A stretch of 55,496 nt of DNA from Trichomonas tenax (taxonomy: Eukaryota > Parabasalia > Trichomonadida > Trichomonadidae), in the NCBI GenBank assembly GCA_023091735.1, contig JALKBU010000252.1, forward strand, positions 1 through 55,496. Direction: 5' to 3'. Below the pieces are notes generated by a model that saw nothing but the letters and a program-made list of their open reading frames with translations, searched no databases and had not been told where the DNA came from. Every line of letters begins with the position of its first letter. Position 1 is the first letter of the stretch. Of this stretch, positions 1 through 9,123 are shown one piece after another. A program made the translations under genes and the position numbers.

Positions 1-48
1 GTCAACAACACTAACCTGGATGTATTGGTTAGACAACAAAGATATTTA

Positions 49-153
49 TGACACTTTTTATAAAGGTGACAATTTGCCCGCGCAAAAAGTGACAGTTTAT
101 TCATGAAAAGTGACTTTAAGGTTTCCCGTCACTTTTTGGTGTTCACTTTTGTC
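49..153. repeat. Cluster of six AAAAGTGAC-like motifs in both orientations
   Basis: Six variants of one short motif lie within about 105 bases upstream of the SF3B3-like gene. TGACACTTTT is at 49-58, AAAGGTGACA at 62-71, AAAAAGTGACA at 84-94, AAAAGTGAC at 106-114, GTCACTTTT at 128-136 and TTCACTTTTGTC at 142-153. The same motif occurs singly next to several other starts in the window. The reverse orientation contains TCACT, which fits the trichomonad Inr consensus. A regulatory cluster, or the promoter of a divergent gene beyond the left edge, is inferred. Confidence 0.45.
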
Positions 154-320
154 ATAGACTCGTTCAATAATAAGTACTCTGGTTTATAATAATGTACCTC
201 AACTGCTATTGCTTTGTTCTTGTTTTGGTTATAAAATGTCATGTAAATTGGATTATGCCATGTAATGAAATAATTTGTCAAGTAAGTTTATGTCTGGAAA
301 CAAAGAATGAATCGTAAACA

Positions 321-325
321 TCACA
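321..325 (+). promoter_or_regulatory. Inr (TCACA) of SF3B3-like gene
   Basis: TCACA matches the Trichomonas initiator TCA+1 Y W. The predicted transcription start (A323) lies 15 bases before the ATG at 338, a typical short trichomonad leader. It supports the 338 start over the earlier ATG of the short overlapping frame at 307. Confidence 0.6.
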
Positions 326-337
326 ATTCATTGCAGA

Positions 338-3300
338 ATGAAGTACCTTCATACTTCAATCCAAAACAGTCAGAAAATCCTGCAATGCATTTCTCTCGAA
401 GACCAAAAACAAGAGGGGATGGTGCTCGAGATATTCAGAAATTATGCACAAGTCTTGCAAATCGAAAAAAAAAATCAGATTGTTCAGATAACAAGGCATG
501 AATTGTACCCGTTCGGTGTCGAGATTAAGCATGTAGTTCGTATTGGCTCCCATTTGGCCGTCATAACTAACAACTGCGAGTTATTGATGACCGAATCTAC
601 GCCTCCTTTCAAGAGAGTCGGATATCATAAGCTGTACACGGGAAACACACCTACGAAAAAGCCGATAGCATACTGTGCAGCCTCTACAAACGGTGAATAT
701 ATGGTTTGTTGTGGATTAGTTGGCCAAGCAATTGTTGCATCTTATGACTCAGAAGACAACCCGATCCTTAAAACAATAGCACTTCGCGATGATTTTATCA
801 TACATAGTGCTGTTGCAACAGAAAATCCAGAAATTTTTGCCTTCTTAATTTCAACTTTAAACACAAAGCGGAAATATATCATCAAGATTGATGTCAGCGA
901 AGCAAGATTAATCGAAAAAATCGATGTTCCTGAAGACTCACGCGAATTAATCACTGTTTTCGATTCAGAAGGCTATGCACAGCACTTCTTATTCACGGAT
1001 ACCAAATTTGTCGCTGGTGTTTTCAAAACTATAGTTGAATTTGATATTCAGGCTCCAGTTGCATCTTATTTCTCAAATCAAGCCGGCGAACTCTTGTTCC
1101 AACTCATCAATGGACAAATATTCGTTTGCAAGCCACTTGATTTTACAATTACACCACGTGGAACATTACCATTGATTTCGATTTTCTGTCCATTGCCAAA
1201 TGACCTTCTTCTTTGTGTTGCTGAGCATGGAGATGCATTTGTTATCCAAATTGCACATGAATCAGGTCTTTCTGATCTCAGAGCAAGTCCATTGGAGATC
1301 TTTCCAAGAACACAAATTCCTCTTATGCCTGTTATTTCTCACGCTCAGTTTATTGGTAGAAATATGGTCATTTGTAGTGGCATTGGACAAAACACCAATA
1401 TATTTACTATCAGAAACACAATTCCAAATTCATTCATGGAAATTCCATATGATCGCAGTCAGTATTCCAAAGCAAATTGCTCAATATTTAATCATCGTAC
1501 AACTCGTCCAAATGAGTATCTTCAGTTATTCAGATTACACGATGATGTTACAATTATGTCAACACCAAAAGCCTCAGTTGTTATTTCAACAAATCGCCAT
1601 AATATAATGAACGGTCGAACAATCAAGGCCGGAATCTTCAAGAATGAGAGTATTCAAATACATGAGAAAGGAATTATCTGCTTCAAATCTAATAGGGAGT
1701 GGGTTTGCGATAATACAATTTCTTGTGCAGAAATTGGTGAAGATACAATTGTTGTTGGTGAACCAAATGGCAAAGTTACACTGTTTGATGAACAATTAAA
1801 TGTCAAGGCAACAACAAATATTCCTGGAGCCAGATGCTTCTGCTTCTGTGAAGACCTTCTTGCTGTTGCATCGGATAGTGATAATAAGACTGCAATTATT
1901 ACTATCTATTCTATGGATCTTGAGCCAAGAGATAACGTTCTTCAGCCAAACTCAACAGTCAACTCTATGGTCTACATCAAAGACCAAGAAGCTCTTTTTG
2001 CATCAGCATTAAGTGGAACTGTATATAAGTATATGTTTGATAATAGTGGCAGCAATTTACTCACACAACAGATTTTAGCAGCAAATACAGCAGCAACACT
2101 TATCAAATTCCACGAATCAGTTCTAATTGTTGCAGACAGAGTATTTTATTTCATGGATGAAGAATTGCTCGCAATGAGAATTGGAGTTGCAGATATTGTG
2201 GCTGTTGCAGAGAATCCAATTAATCCAAACTCATTTGTTGCCTTCACGAAGAATGAATGTCTCATTACTGTCGAAGTTAATAACCCAGAAGAGGATGTTC
2301 AGAGAGATCCATTTGCCGTTGATTGCCAGCCACGCAGAGTTATTGTTGATGGAAATAGAGCATACACTCTCTGCAGATCAGGAAAAGGTACCAACTCTCA
2401 CTCATCAATTGTCGTTGTTGATGACGATAACGCATACGTAACACTTCCAACAAAGAAGTATGAAAGCGGCATCGAAATCACTTCAATCGCAGCTCTTCCA
2501 AATCGCTGTATTGTTGTTTGTTGGAATAACCACAATGATAATACATGGAGTCTTACTAAATACGATTGCAACAATCCGACATGCTTTATTGAATTGACAA
2601 CGAGCAAATATCCAGGATTGTGCTCTCCGCCAGCTATCACGTATCTTCCATCAATGAATCTTCTCCTATACTGCAAGAACTCAGATCATCCAACACTTTA
2701 CGGTATGAATGCTGATACACCTACAGAAAATCCTGTCTTCAGACTCTTCTTCACAAGTATTTCTCTTCTTACAGTCACAAACAATACTGTTTGGTGTGCA
2801 TCTGGATCAGACAGAGTCTTTGCTATTAAGATTACATCGAAGAATGATAAAGTACAGTATAATATATCTGCAGAAGCAATGCCAAGACAAGCAACTGCTA
2901 TTGTTGGTTTGGATGACAATTCTGTTGCTGTTGGTGATAAATTCGGAGGCATCACTATATTGAGACTTAGTGATGACTTTGCTGTTGATACTCCTTGGAA
3001 GTACACATCTAACAACTTCGGTACAATCGCAATTTTGGAAAGCGAGAAGAAGAAAGCGCAATTGCCAATTGGCCGAATCGATAGAGTTGCTTCTTTCATG
3101 GTCGGAGAAATGGTCACCTCTATCATGGTTTTGCCGAAATCCGGTACAGTTTATTATACAACATTGCTTGGACAAATTGGTGTCCTTATCCCAATATCCA
3201 ACGAAGAAGAGTTCAACAATCTTGCATCAGTTGAAACTCAAACTGAGAAAGCTTGCTCAAATACTTTCGGTCTTATGTATCCGAAGGCTATTGACAACGG

Positions 3301-3448
3301 AAGAATGGGTATTCTCAACTGCGATATGATCGAGATGCTCAGAGCACTTGATTACAGTGACCAGGATAGAATTGCTAATGGTCTCAATATCAAGAAGGAA
3401 TGGGTTATGGGCCTTATTTGTAGATTGAAGGCTACCGCCAAATTCTAA
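338..3448 (+). CDS. SF3B3/Rse1-like splicing factor (SF3b130; CPSF160/DDB1 superfamily)
   Basis: A 1036-residue multi-beta-propeller protein. The C-terminal part resembles the CPSF_A domain of SF3B3: a GDKFGGITILRL segment (SF3B3 and DDB1 have GDKFGN/ADKFGN), a 'VYYTTLLGQIGVLIP' strand like SF3B3 'VYTTLSGGIGILVP', and a terminal 'DNGRMGILNCDMIEML' corresponding to the 'VIDGDLCEQF' region. In SF3b this subunit scaffolds U2 snRNP at the branch point. It is somewhat shorter than human SF3B3 (about 1200 residues). An Inr 15 bases upstream supports the ATG at 338. CPSF160 and DDB1 share the fold and are the alternatives, but the C-terminal strands fit SF3B3 best. The gene is intronless and faces away from the following minus-strand genes. 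Confidence 0.72.
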   Translation: MKYLHTSIQNSQKILQCISLEDQKQEGMVLEIFRNYAQVLQIEKKNQIVQITRHELYPFGVEIKHVVRIGSHLAVITNNCELLMTESTPPFKRVGYHKLYTGNTPTKKPIAYCAASTNGEYMVCCGLVGQAIVASYDSEDNPILKTIALRDDFIIHSAVATENPEIFAFLISTLNTKRKYIIKIDVSEARLIEKIDVPEDSRELITVFDSEGYAQHFLFTDTKFVAGVFKTIVEFDIQAPVASYFSNQAGELLFQLINGQIFVCKPLDFTITPRGTLPLISIFCPLPNDLLLCVAEHGDAFVIQIAHESGLSDLRASPLEIFPRTQIPLMPVISHAQFIGRNMVICSGIGQNTNIFTIRNTIPNSFMEIPYDRSQYSKANCSIFNHRTTRPNEYLQLFRLHDDVTIMSTPKASVVISTNRHNIMNGRTIKAGIFKNESIQIHEKGIICFKSNREWVCDNTISCAEIGEDTIVVGEPNGKVTLFDEQLNVKATTNIPGARCFCFCEDLLAVASDSDNKTAIITIYSMDLEPRDNVLQPNSTVNSMVYIKDQEALFASALSGTVYKYMFDNSGSNLLTQQILAANTAATLIKFHESVLIVADRVFYFMDEELLAMRIGVADIVAVAENPINPNSFVAFTKNECLITVEVNNPEEDVQRDPFAVDCQPRRVIVDGNRAYTLCRSGKGTNSHSSIVVVDDDNAYVTLPTKKYESGIEITSIAALPNRCIVVCWNNHNDNTWSLTKYDCNNPTCFIELTTSKYPGLCSPPAITYLPSMNLLLYCKNSDHPTLYGMNADTPTENPVFRLFFTSISLLTVTNNTVWCASGSDRVFAIKITSKNDKVQYNISAEAMPRQATAIVGLDDNSVAVGDKFGGITILRLSDDFAVDTPWKYTSNNFGTIAILESEKKKAQLPIGRIDRVASFMVGEMVTSIMVLPKSGTVYYTTLLGQIGVLIPISNEEEFNNLASVETQTEKACSNTFGLMYPKAIDNGRMGILNCDMIEMLRALDYSDQDRIANGLNIKKEWVMGLICRLKATAKF

Positions 3449-3637
3449 TTCTATATATTATAATAGTGTCATAAAATTTTATATTTATATTAATCATCCA
3501 AAGTTTTTCTTCTAATAATATTTCATTTAAAATTATAATATACAAAATGTAATACTAAAAGAATTTAGAAAACAATATTTTATCAACAACACAACATACA
3601 ATATAATAAATTATTTCCGAACAAAGTGAATCAGAAA

Positions 3638-4243
3638 TTAGAAATCATCCAAAGGTTGTCCACGATGCAAGTTTTTGGCATTTTTCTTCTTTTGCAAGAA
3701 GACAAATATTAATATAATGAACAAAGCGGAAGTCGAAGCAGTTAATGCAAAAACGCCAGAACCTCTGATGTAGCTTGTATAATGTTGGTAAAGTATTTTG
3801 CCGCAGCTTTTTGATTTGCTTTCTGTGCATCTGTCGTTTGGATTTTCTGCATGTTTGTTCAGGCCGCAACATCTGAATTTATTTTCAACGAAACGTAATT
3901 TTGGAGAGTTCAAAATGTTGTTCCATTGTGGAGTCATTCCTGAAAAGAAGCCTCTTGGATCCAAAATCCAGTTAATTGCATAAAAACCGTTGAGAAATGT
4001 TAAAATGATGCAAATAAAAATATAAATATTTGAAAACTGTTTCATTTCTGTGTAGTAGTATAATTTGTGGAGTAAAACGATTATTGAAAAAGCAACTAGG
4101 TCTAATAACGGGATATATTCTGGAATTCGAGACAAGAAATAAACACCGGAGTCCAAAAGCCAGCTTTTTGTCATGACAATACATAGCACATCAGCCACCA
4201 TATTGAACATGGCAATCAATGTGACTAAAATATTTAAATCCAT
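3638..4243 (-). CDS. Tetraspanin-family membrane protein
   Basis: A 201-residue protein with four hydrophobic segments (roughly residues 3-25, 43-60, 72-95 and 165-185). The large extracellular loop between TM3 and TM4 contains the tetraspanin CCG motif ('FRCCGLNK') plus two further cysteines ('DRC' and 'SCG'), which would form the conserved disulfides. The cytoplasmic tail is short and basic (KKKKN) and ends RGQPLDDF. The length and architecture fit the trichomonad tetraspanins, a surface and exosome-associated family implicated in host-cell contact and aggregation; the role of this copy is inferred. The ATG at 4243 is preceded by AAAAAGTGACA on the coding strand and, 39 bases upstream, by a possible Inr. 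Confidence 0.82.
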   Translation of the reverse strand: MDLNILVTLIAMFNMVADVLCIVMTKSWLLDSGVYFLSRIPEYIPLLDLVAFSIIVLLHKLYYYTEMKQFSNIYIFICIILTFLNGFYAINWILDPRGFFSGMTPQWNNILNSPKLRFVENKFRCCGLNKHAENPNDRCTESKSKSCGKILYQHYTSYIRGSGVFALTASTSALFIILIFVFLQKKKNAKNLHRGQPLDDF

Positions 4244-4279
4244 GAAGTTTAAAAATTAATGTCACTTTTTAATAAGAAA

Positions 4280-4284
4280 AATGA
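4280..4284 (-). promoter_or_regulatory. Possible Inr (TCATT) of tetraspanin gene
   Basis: Minus-strand TCATT fits TCA+1 Y W and would start transcription 39 bases before the ATG. That is longer than most trichomonad leaders, so the assignment is weak. Confidence 0.3.
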
Positions 4285-4535
4285 CTGTAAACAATCTTTA
4301 CATGTCAAAATTATCTTTGGGAATCAAATTTGAACAATTTAAGCCAATAGACGCCATAGAATATGCTTTTCATTTTTAGCGATAGCAGCTAATAGCATTG
4401 GCTGTTACAGCTGAAGATTAATTCAAATAGGTTTTTCAAATTTTAATCATCATGACTAAATGAATGAAATTGTTGTTAGAGAATTGAAAAAGTAATAAAT
4501 AATCAATTAATAATAGCTCTATAAATTTATTTCAA

Positions 4536-5864
4536 TCAAATTTCGCCCGATTGGATCTTATCAAGCATCTTTAGCATTTCATTGCGTTTACCGAATTCTT
4601 CTTTGTTCATGGTGATCTTGGCATCTCTCTTAGCCCAGAATACATTGAGCTTTTCCTTCATCTCGCTCTTTTCTATCTTAAGTTCAGTAAATTGTGTTCC
4701 AATTTCTTTTTCAATTGCTTCCTCTATCTTCTTATCACGTGGGGAAACGAATAGAATGGATCTACCCTCGCGGCCAGCGCGACCTGTTCTGCCTGCTCTA
4801 TGGACGTATGTTGTGGCAGACTGAGGTGGATTAAAGTGAATAACATTATCTACGAAAGGAATATCAAGACCACGAGCAGCAACATCAGTAGCTACGAGAA
4901 TTCTCTGTCTCCCTGCTCTAAACTCTTCTAATTCTTTGAGACGATCTGTTTCTTCGATATCAGAATGCAAAACAGCAGTCTTATAACTGAAGCTACGTAA
5001 AATAAGTGCAATAATCTGTGCTGCTTCTTTTGTTGAAGCAAAAACAAGAACTTGTTTATAGCTGTCTTGTTCCATAAGCTTCTGTATGATAACTGTCAAA
5101 TAAACTTCACGTGCTTCCTCTTGAACGAGAACTTTTACGTGCTCAATCTTTGGTTTGAGGTCTTCTGTTGGTTCCCAGTAGAATGTAAGCTTATCATCGC
5201 TCATCCACGGCTTTCCAATTCCAGTTGGAAGTGGGCATTGTTTTGTCATTGCTGGCTTTGTCATGATTGATTGAAGATCAACTTCGTCACTCTTTGTAGC
5301 TGAGAAGCAAAGTGTTTGTCGAGATTTTGGAAGATATTTAATTATTTCGAGAACATCATCCCAATAACCGTCTTTAAAGAGTCTATCGACCTCATCAAGA
5401 ACGAAATACTGAAGATTGTCAAATGAAAATCGTGTGTTTCCTTGTGAAGCACTGCGTAAATGCTGTAAAATGCGTCCAGGTGTGGCAACGATGATGTGTG
5501 GGTTCTTTTCGAGAGCAGAAGCCTGGTCTGTGATTGCAAGGCCACCAATGATCTGGCAGATGTCTGCGTGCATTCCACGTCCGAATATTCTAAATTGTTG
5601 GCAAATTTGCTGTGCGAGTTCTCTTGTAGGGCTAATTACGAGCGCATAGATACCATATGGGTCTTTCGAGAGTGTTGAGATAATAGGAAGAGCAAAAGCT
5701 GCAGTTTTTCCTGTACCTGTTTGAGAAATAACGATCGCATTGTGTCCTGTGATGATTTGTTTTACGCACGCTTGTTGCACAGCAGTCGGTTTCTCTATAC
5801 CGATCTGCCTGCACGTTTCATAAATAAAATCTGGGCAACCAAGAGCAGAAAAAGGATTATTCAT
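4536..5864 (-). CDS. DEAD-box ATP-dependent RNA helicase (DDX49/Dbp8-like) with DEVD box
   Basis: A 442-residue helicase core with every motif in order: Q motif (GIEKPTAVQQ), motif I (SQTGTGKT), Ia (PTRELAQQ), Ib (TPGR), II (LDEVD), III (SAT), V (ATDVAARGLDIP) and VI (HRAGRTGRAGR). Overall size and lack of extensions fit the DDX49/Dbp8 group, which acts in small-subunit rRNA processing in the nucleolus; eIF4A-like or DDX47-like assignment is possible. Motif II reads DEVD instead of DEAD, a conservative change of the third residue only. The longest open frame begins with GTG; the first in-frame ATG, at 5864, is used here. AAAAGTGACA ends directly against that ATG on the coding strand. No Inr, M3 or M5 is visible near it. 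Confidence 0.85.
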   Translation of the reverse strand: MNNPFSALGCPDFIYETCRQIGIEKPTAVQQACVKQIITGHNAIVISQTGTGKTAAFALPIISTLSKDPYGIYALVISPTRELAQQICQQFRIFGRGMHADICQIIGGLAITDQASALEKNPHIIVATPGRILQHLRSASQGNTRFSFDNLQYFVLDEVDRLFKDGYWDDVLEIIKYLPKSRQTLCFSATKSDEVDLQSIMTKPAMTKQCPLPTGIGKPWMSDDKLTFYWEPTEDLKPKIEHVKVLVQEEAREVYLTVIIQKLMEQDSYKQVLVFASTKEAAQIIALILRSFSYKTAVLHSDIEETDRLKELEEFRAGRQRILVATDVAARGLDIPFVDNVIHFNPPQSATTYVHRAGRTGRAGREGRSILFVSPRDKKIEEAIEKEIGTQFTELKIEKSEMKEKLNVFWAKRDAKITMNKEEFGKRNEMLKMLDKIQSGEI

Positions 5865-6103
5865 TGTCACTTTTATTAAAATCTGGATTTTAGTGTCTTT
5901 GATTCGATAAAATAGGGGGTGACACCGAGTTTATATTTAACCTTATTCATTATGGAAGGTGCAATTTCATAAATAAGCGTTCAATCACTTACTTAAAAGA
6001 AGAGATTCTCAACAATTGATAACAGTATTATTGAGAATTCTTATATCGGGGATTTAACAAAAAGATTTTGTTTGTGATGGGAATTTGTATAAGAATCAAA
6101 TGT

Positions 6104-6436
6104 TTACTGATCGACAACCTTTGTAGTCTGGAGGCCAGCGAAGGAAGCAACGTTCTTGTAAGATGCAATTGTGATCATCTTTTCAGCATCCTCCTCATCA
6201 GCCTTGCGCTCGAAAACAACACGAATGCGGGCTGGTGGGCAGTTCTTGCCGTGGATCCAGATGCGGGAGTTAAGCTCCGGATCGATCTTGACGACATCTG
6301 TGTGCATCATCTTCTGGCCGGCGGCTGTGATAACCTTGATAGCCTTTTCAGCGCGGAATCTGCGGCGTGTATCGTGGACAGCCTTCTGGATGTGGATTGT
6401 TGTTTCAAGTTTGGCTGGAGCGAGTTCCTTTGGCAT
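6104..6436 (-). CDS. 60S ribosomal protein L31e
   Basis: A 110-residue protein that aligns over its length with eukaryotic and archaeal L31e: an N-terminal helix-strand segment, a basic stretch (DTRRRFRAEKAIKVI), then 'VKIDPELNSRIWIHGK' equivalent to the family's 'VRIDTRLNKAVWAKG', followed by the 'RIRVVFERK' strand and a 'NVASFAGLQT' end like 'PVTTFKNLQT'. It sits near the polypeptide exit tunnel of the large subunit. The frame is open for 33 more codons upstream to an ATG at 6535, but M3 and M5 core promoter elements lie inside that extension and the family has no such extension. The ATG at 6436 (MPKELAP) is therefore chosen. It is divergent from the PHD-SET gene. Confidence 0.9.
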   Translation of the reverse strand: MPKELAPAKLETTIHIQKAVHDTRRRFRAEKAIKVITAAGQKMMHTDVVKIDPELNSRIWIHGKNCPPARIRVVFERKADEEDAEKMITIASYKNVASFAGLQTTKVVDQ

Positions 6437-6444
6437 TATAACAG

Positions 6445-6449
6445 AAAGG
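6445..6449 (-). promoter_or_regulatory. M5 initiator element (CCTTT) of L31e gene
   Basis: Minus-strand CCTTT ends 9 bases before the ATG at 6436. M5 is known in Trichomonas as an alternative initiator that overlaps the transcription start, so the leader would be about 10 bases. Confidence 0.65.
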
Positions 6450-6452
6450 ACC

Positions 6453-6460
6453 AAACCGTT
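6453..6460 (-). promoter_or_regulatory. M3 Myb-like element (AACGGTTT) of L31e gene
   Basis: Minus-strand AACGGTTT fully matches the Trichomonas M3 consensus D R C S G Y T D, which is bound by a Myb-like factor. It sits three bases upstream of the M5 element, forming a compact M3-M5 promoter. Confidence 0.65.
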
Positions 6461-6539
6461 GACGACGATTATTTTCGTCTCAATTCTTGGACCAATTCTC
6501 TCTATTTTCTTTTTCTGTATTTTCGAAACACACACATAA

Positions 6540-7160
6540 AGTACTTTCTAAAAATCGCATTTTTTTGAGCTTCGCGAAATGGCATTAGATGCTAATTGAC
6601 ATTTTGTCATGTAATTTCAGTTTTGTCAAATAAAAGTGGTGTAAAGTCAGAAAAAGATAAACTCAAAAATGGAGCTTCTTATTCACTCCATTCACTAGCT
6701 TCCATATAGATATGAACAAAAGTTGAAGATGTGTGTTTTTACACATCAAGTTTTAGATGGATAATAAATTATCTTTGTATGAAATAGGGAAGGATATCAC
6801 AAGAAAATAGTTTAAAAACGTTTTTACAATGATTTGGCAATATATCGAACTTTAAAATAATGGGAAATATTATGTTTTAGCAGCTTAACATAAATAATGA
6901 GGTAAAAATATCAAAGAACAAAATGATTAATTGATTAATTTAAATTTTACATCCAAAAGGAAAAGCACTATGGTTATACATCCCAGTAAAGCATACATTA
7001 ATATCTTATATTGCAAACTGTTCAACATTAATTCAAATGAATAATAATGAAACGATTTATTAAAAGCTTGATAAAAATCATGTACCTTTACACAGTAGAG
7101 TCAATAGAAGATAGCCAATCAGTAGCTTCATTGGATTATACGTGTTGAGTAGGAAATCTG
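6540..7160. other. AT-rich divergent intergenic region between L31e and PHD-SET genes
   Basis: No supported gene here. It contains one copy of the recurrent motif TGTCATGTAA (6605-6614) and otherwise simple AT-rich sequence. Confidence 0.5.
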
Positions 7161-7176
7161 AGAATGAGATGTGAAT

Positions 7177-7199
7177 TGACACTTTTCGAAAAAAGTGAA
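7177..7199 (+). promoter_or_regulatory. Inverted CACTTTT/AAAAGTG motif before PHD-SET start
   Basis: TGACACTTTT (7177-7186) is followed by AAAAAAGTGAAA (7188-7199), so CACTTTT and AAAAGTG form an inverted pair 13-35 bases before the chosen ATG (7212). It is a variant of the motif found near other starts in the window. A promoter role is inferred. Confidence 0.35.
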
Positions 7200-7211
7200 A
7201 TAATTTTTTTG

Positions 7212-8987
7212 ATGAAAGATGTTGTTGATTGCTATTGCGGCGATTACGATGAGGACGGTTTAATGGTTTGTTGCGAGCAATGCAAGAAATGGCAGCACGC
7301 ACAGTGTGTTAACGTAAACAAATTCTCAGAACCAACGCATTACATTTGCCCTTCTTGTAAGGGAATAAACATCGGATGTAAGTGCGGATACGAAGCAGAT
7401 TATCAGAAGTCTCTCGTTTTGTGCGTTGTTTGTCATGAATACTTTCATAAAAGACACGTTGGAATCGGTTATGGAGTAAATCCTTCGACTTTCGTTTGCG
7501 CAGACTGCTCCAAAGGCGAATTTAAATATAAAGAGGAAGAAGTGACACCTATTCCTTCATTTTTACCACATCTCAACGTTGCAATTAATGTAAAACCAAT
7601 TTCAGAATTATCACCGCCGCTTCCTAAAGGTCCATTACTTGATAAACTTTCGACTATTACAGGACAGACGTCTGTTGGTGCACTATGTGCGTATATTTAT
7701 TCAAATTTCAGATCAATTATTTTTCAATCCCATCCTACAGCAAAATTATTAACAATTAAGCGATATAAAATTAACACAAAAGGTAACGACTCATGGGATT
7801 TCATGTGGGCAATGCTCGCAGCAATCGAATTTATGACAAATTGTCCGAAACATCAAATAATTCAAATGCTGGATCATCTTATTTCATTAGACATATATAA
7901 ATCACCTGTGCCTGATGTCTGCAGAGTCCCATTAAATGAATTTATAAGCGAATGCCCAGATATTGATAATGCATATGATTATACAGAAAGAGCAGAGGAT
8001 GAATTTTTGGATGAAGAACCGAAATTCACTCCGGATAATTTAAACGGAATTCAATATAAGCAGCTGAAAATCGTCAATGGATCGAATGGAACAAGAACAG
8101 TTATTGCTCTTTCAGAAATTAAATCTGGTGAATTGATTTGCCCTGTTTATGGCAATCTTTTATTGATGGAGGAGGTAGATAACAGATCTTTAACACCGAG
8201 ATATGATATGTATAGAATTGGTGATACTGATATTGCTATGGATACTTCTGAGCTTCCAAAATATAATATTTTCCAACAAATTCGTCGTGGTTTCATTTCA
8301 AACTGCGAAATCAGGCCTTTTGATGTTGGGGATAATAGGTATCTTGGCATTTTTGCAACACAGCCCATTGCTATGCCTGTTTTGTTCGCGCATGAAATCG
8401 AAGATGATTATGCTATTCAGCCAGGTATGGAACTTGTCCTCCCATTCGATATTGCTCCACCAACAATCAATTACGACTCTGTATGGGCTCTGGAGCCACT
8501 TAACAAAGCATACGACTTGGAAGAAACAAATCTCGTTCAGCCTCCGATTTCTACAGCGAAAATGCGCGAAATTATTGAACAAACTCATAAAAAAAGCAGC
8601 ATTGAGACAGTCATAACGAAGCAGAAAAGAACAACACAAGTCAATACTTTGAAGTCATTATTTTCCGGATCTTTCTACATCGACATCACTATAACAGGAG
8701 ATGAAACAACGCAATTCGAACCAAACGAAGATTTGCCTGAAGAAATTTCTCATTTTGCTCCACCAGGAAGGAAATCATGGCTAAGAAAATCGGGCAGGAA
8801 GTATAAACAAATCACTGTTGCTCATCCATGGTACAGTGAGCTTAATATTGAACAGAAATTTGCGAGAACACAGAAAAAGGCGATTACTGAAAAAATAATT
8901 AAACCAGAGCCAGCGAAAATGTGGGATATCCCAGAAGACGATACGTTCCTTGATATCAGCGATATCAGTTTTGTTCCTAGAGAATAA
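7212..8987 (+). CDS. PHD-finger and divergent SET-domain protein (Set3/MLL5/SETD5-like)
   Basis: A 591-residue protein. Residues 7-49 form a PHD finger (C7, C9, C21, C24, H29, C32, C46, C49). Residues 56-99 form a second Zn cluster with CxC (56/58), CxxC (71/74), H79 and CxxC (96/99). From about residue 280 a SET-like domain follows: a 'GTRTVIALSEIKSGELICPVYGN' start equivalent to the family's 'GLFA..I..GE.I.EY.G', 'RRGFISNCEIRPF' where active enzymes have an NHSC-x-PN motif, and a terminal 'PVLFAHEIEDDY'. Set3 and MLL5-type proteins combine PHD and weak or inactive SET domains and recruit histone deacetylases; this protein fits that group. Histone binding through PHD1 is plausible, while methyltransferase activity is doubtful. 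The frame opens at an ATG at 7164, but the motif pair at 7177-7199 and the domain start favour the ATG at 7212. It is convergent with the TRRAP-like gene, with about 136 bases between stops. Confidence 0.75.
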   Translation: MKDVVDCYCGDYDEDGLMVCCEQCKKWQHAQCVNVNKFSEPTHYICPSCKGINIGCKCGYEADYQKSLVLCVVCHEYFHKRHVGIGYGVNPSTFVCADCSKGEFKYKEEEVTPIPSFLPHLNVAINVKPISELSPPLPKGPLLDKLSTITGQTSVGALCAYIYSNFRSIIFQSHPTAKLLTIKRYKINTKGNDSWDFMWAMLAAIEFMTNCPKHQIIQMLDHLISLDIYKSPVPDVCRVPLNEFISECPDIDNAYDYTERAEDEFLDEEPKFTPDNLNGIQYKQLKIVNGSNGTRTVIALSEIKSGELICPVYGNLLLMEEVDNRSLTPRYDMYRIGDTDIAMDTSELPKYNIFQQIRRGFISNCEIRPFDVGDNRYLGIFATQPIAMPVLFAHEIEDDYAIQPGMELVLPFDIAPPTINYDSVWALEPLNKAYDLEETNLVQPPISTAKMREIIEQTHKKSSIETVITKQKRTTQVNTLKSLFSGSFYIDITITGDETTQFEPNEDLPEEISHFAPPGRKSWLRKSGRKYKQITVAHPWYSELNIEQKFARTQKKAITEKIIKPEPAKMWDIPEDDTFLDISDISFVPRE

Positions 8988-9123
8988 TTTGTTTATTTTT
9001 ATATTATTGTTTGTATAAATAAAGTGTTTTTTTTATGGAAAAAAATCTTCTGATTTTAACGAATAATTAAAACATTTTATATATAAAAAAAGAAATATAT
9101 GTACATAATAAAAAATATATAAA

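Noticed and set aside
1200..1607. 135-codon frame overlapping the SF3B3-like gene
   Set aside because: Alternative frame inside a well-supported gene; no homology.
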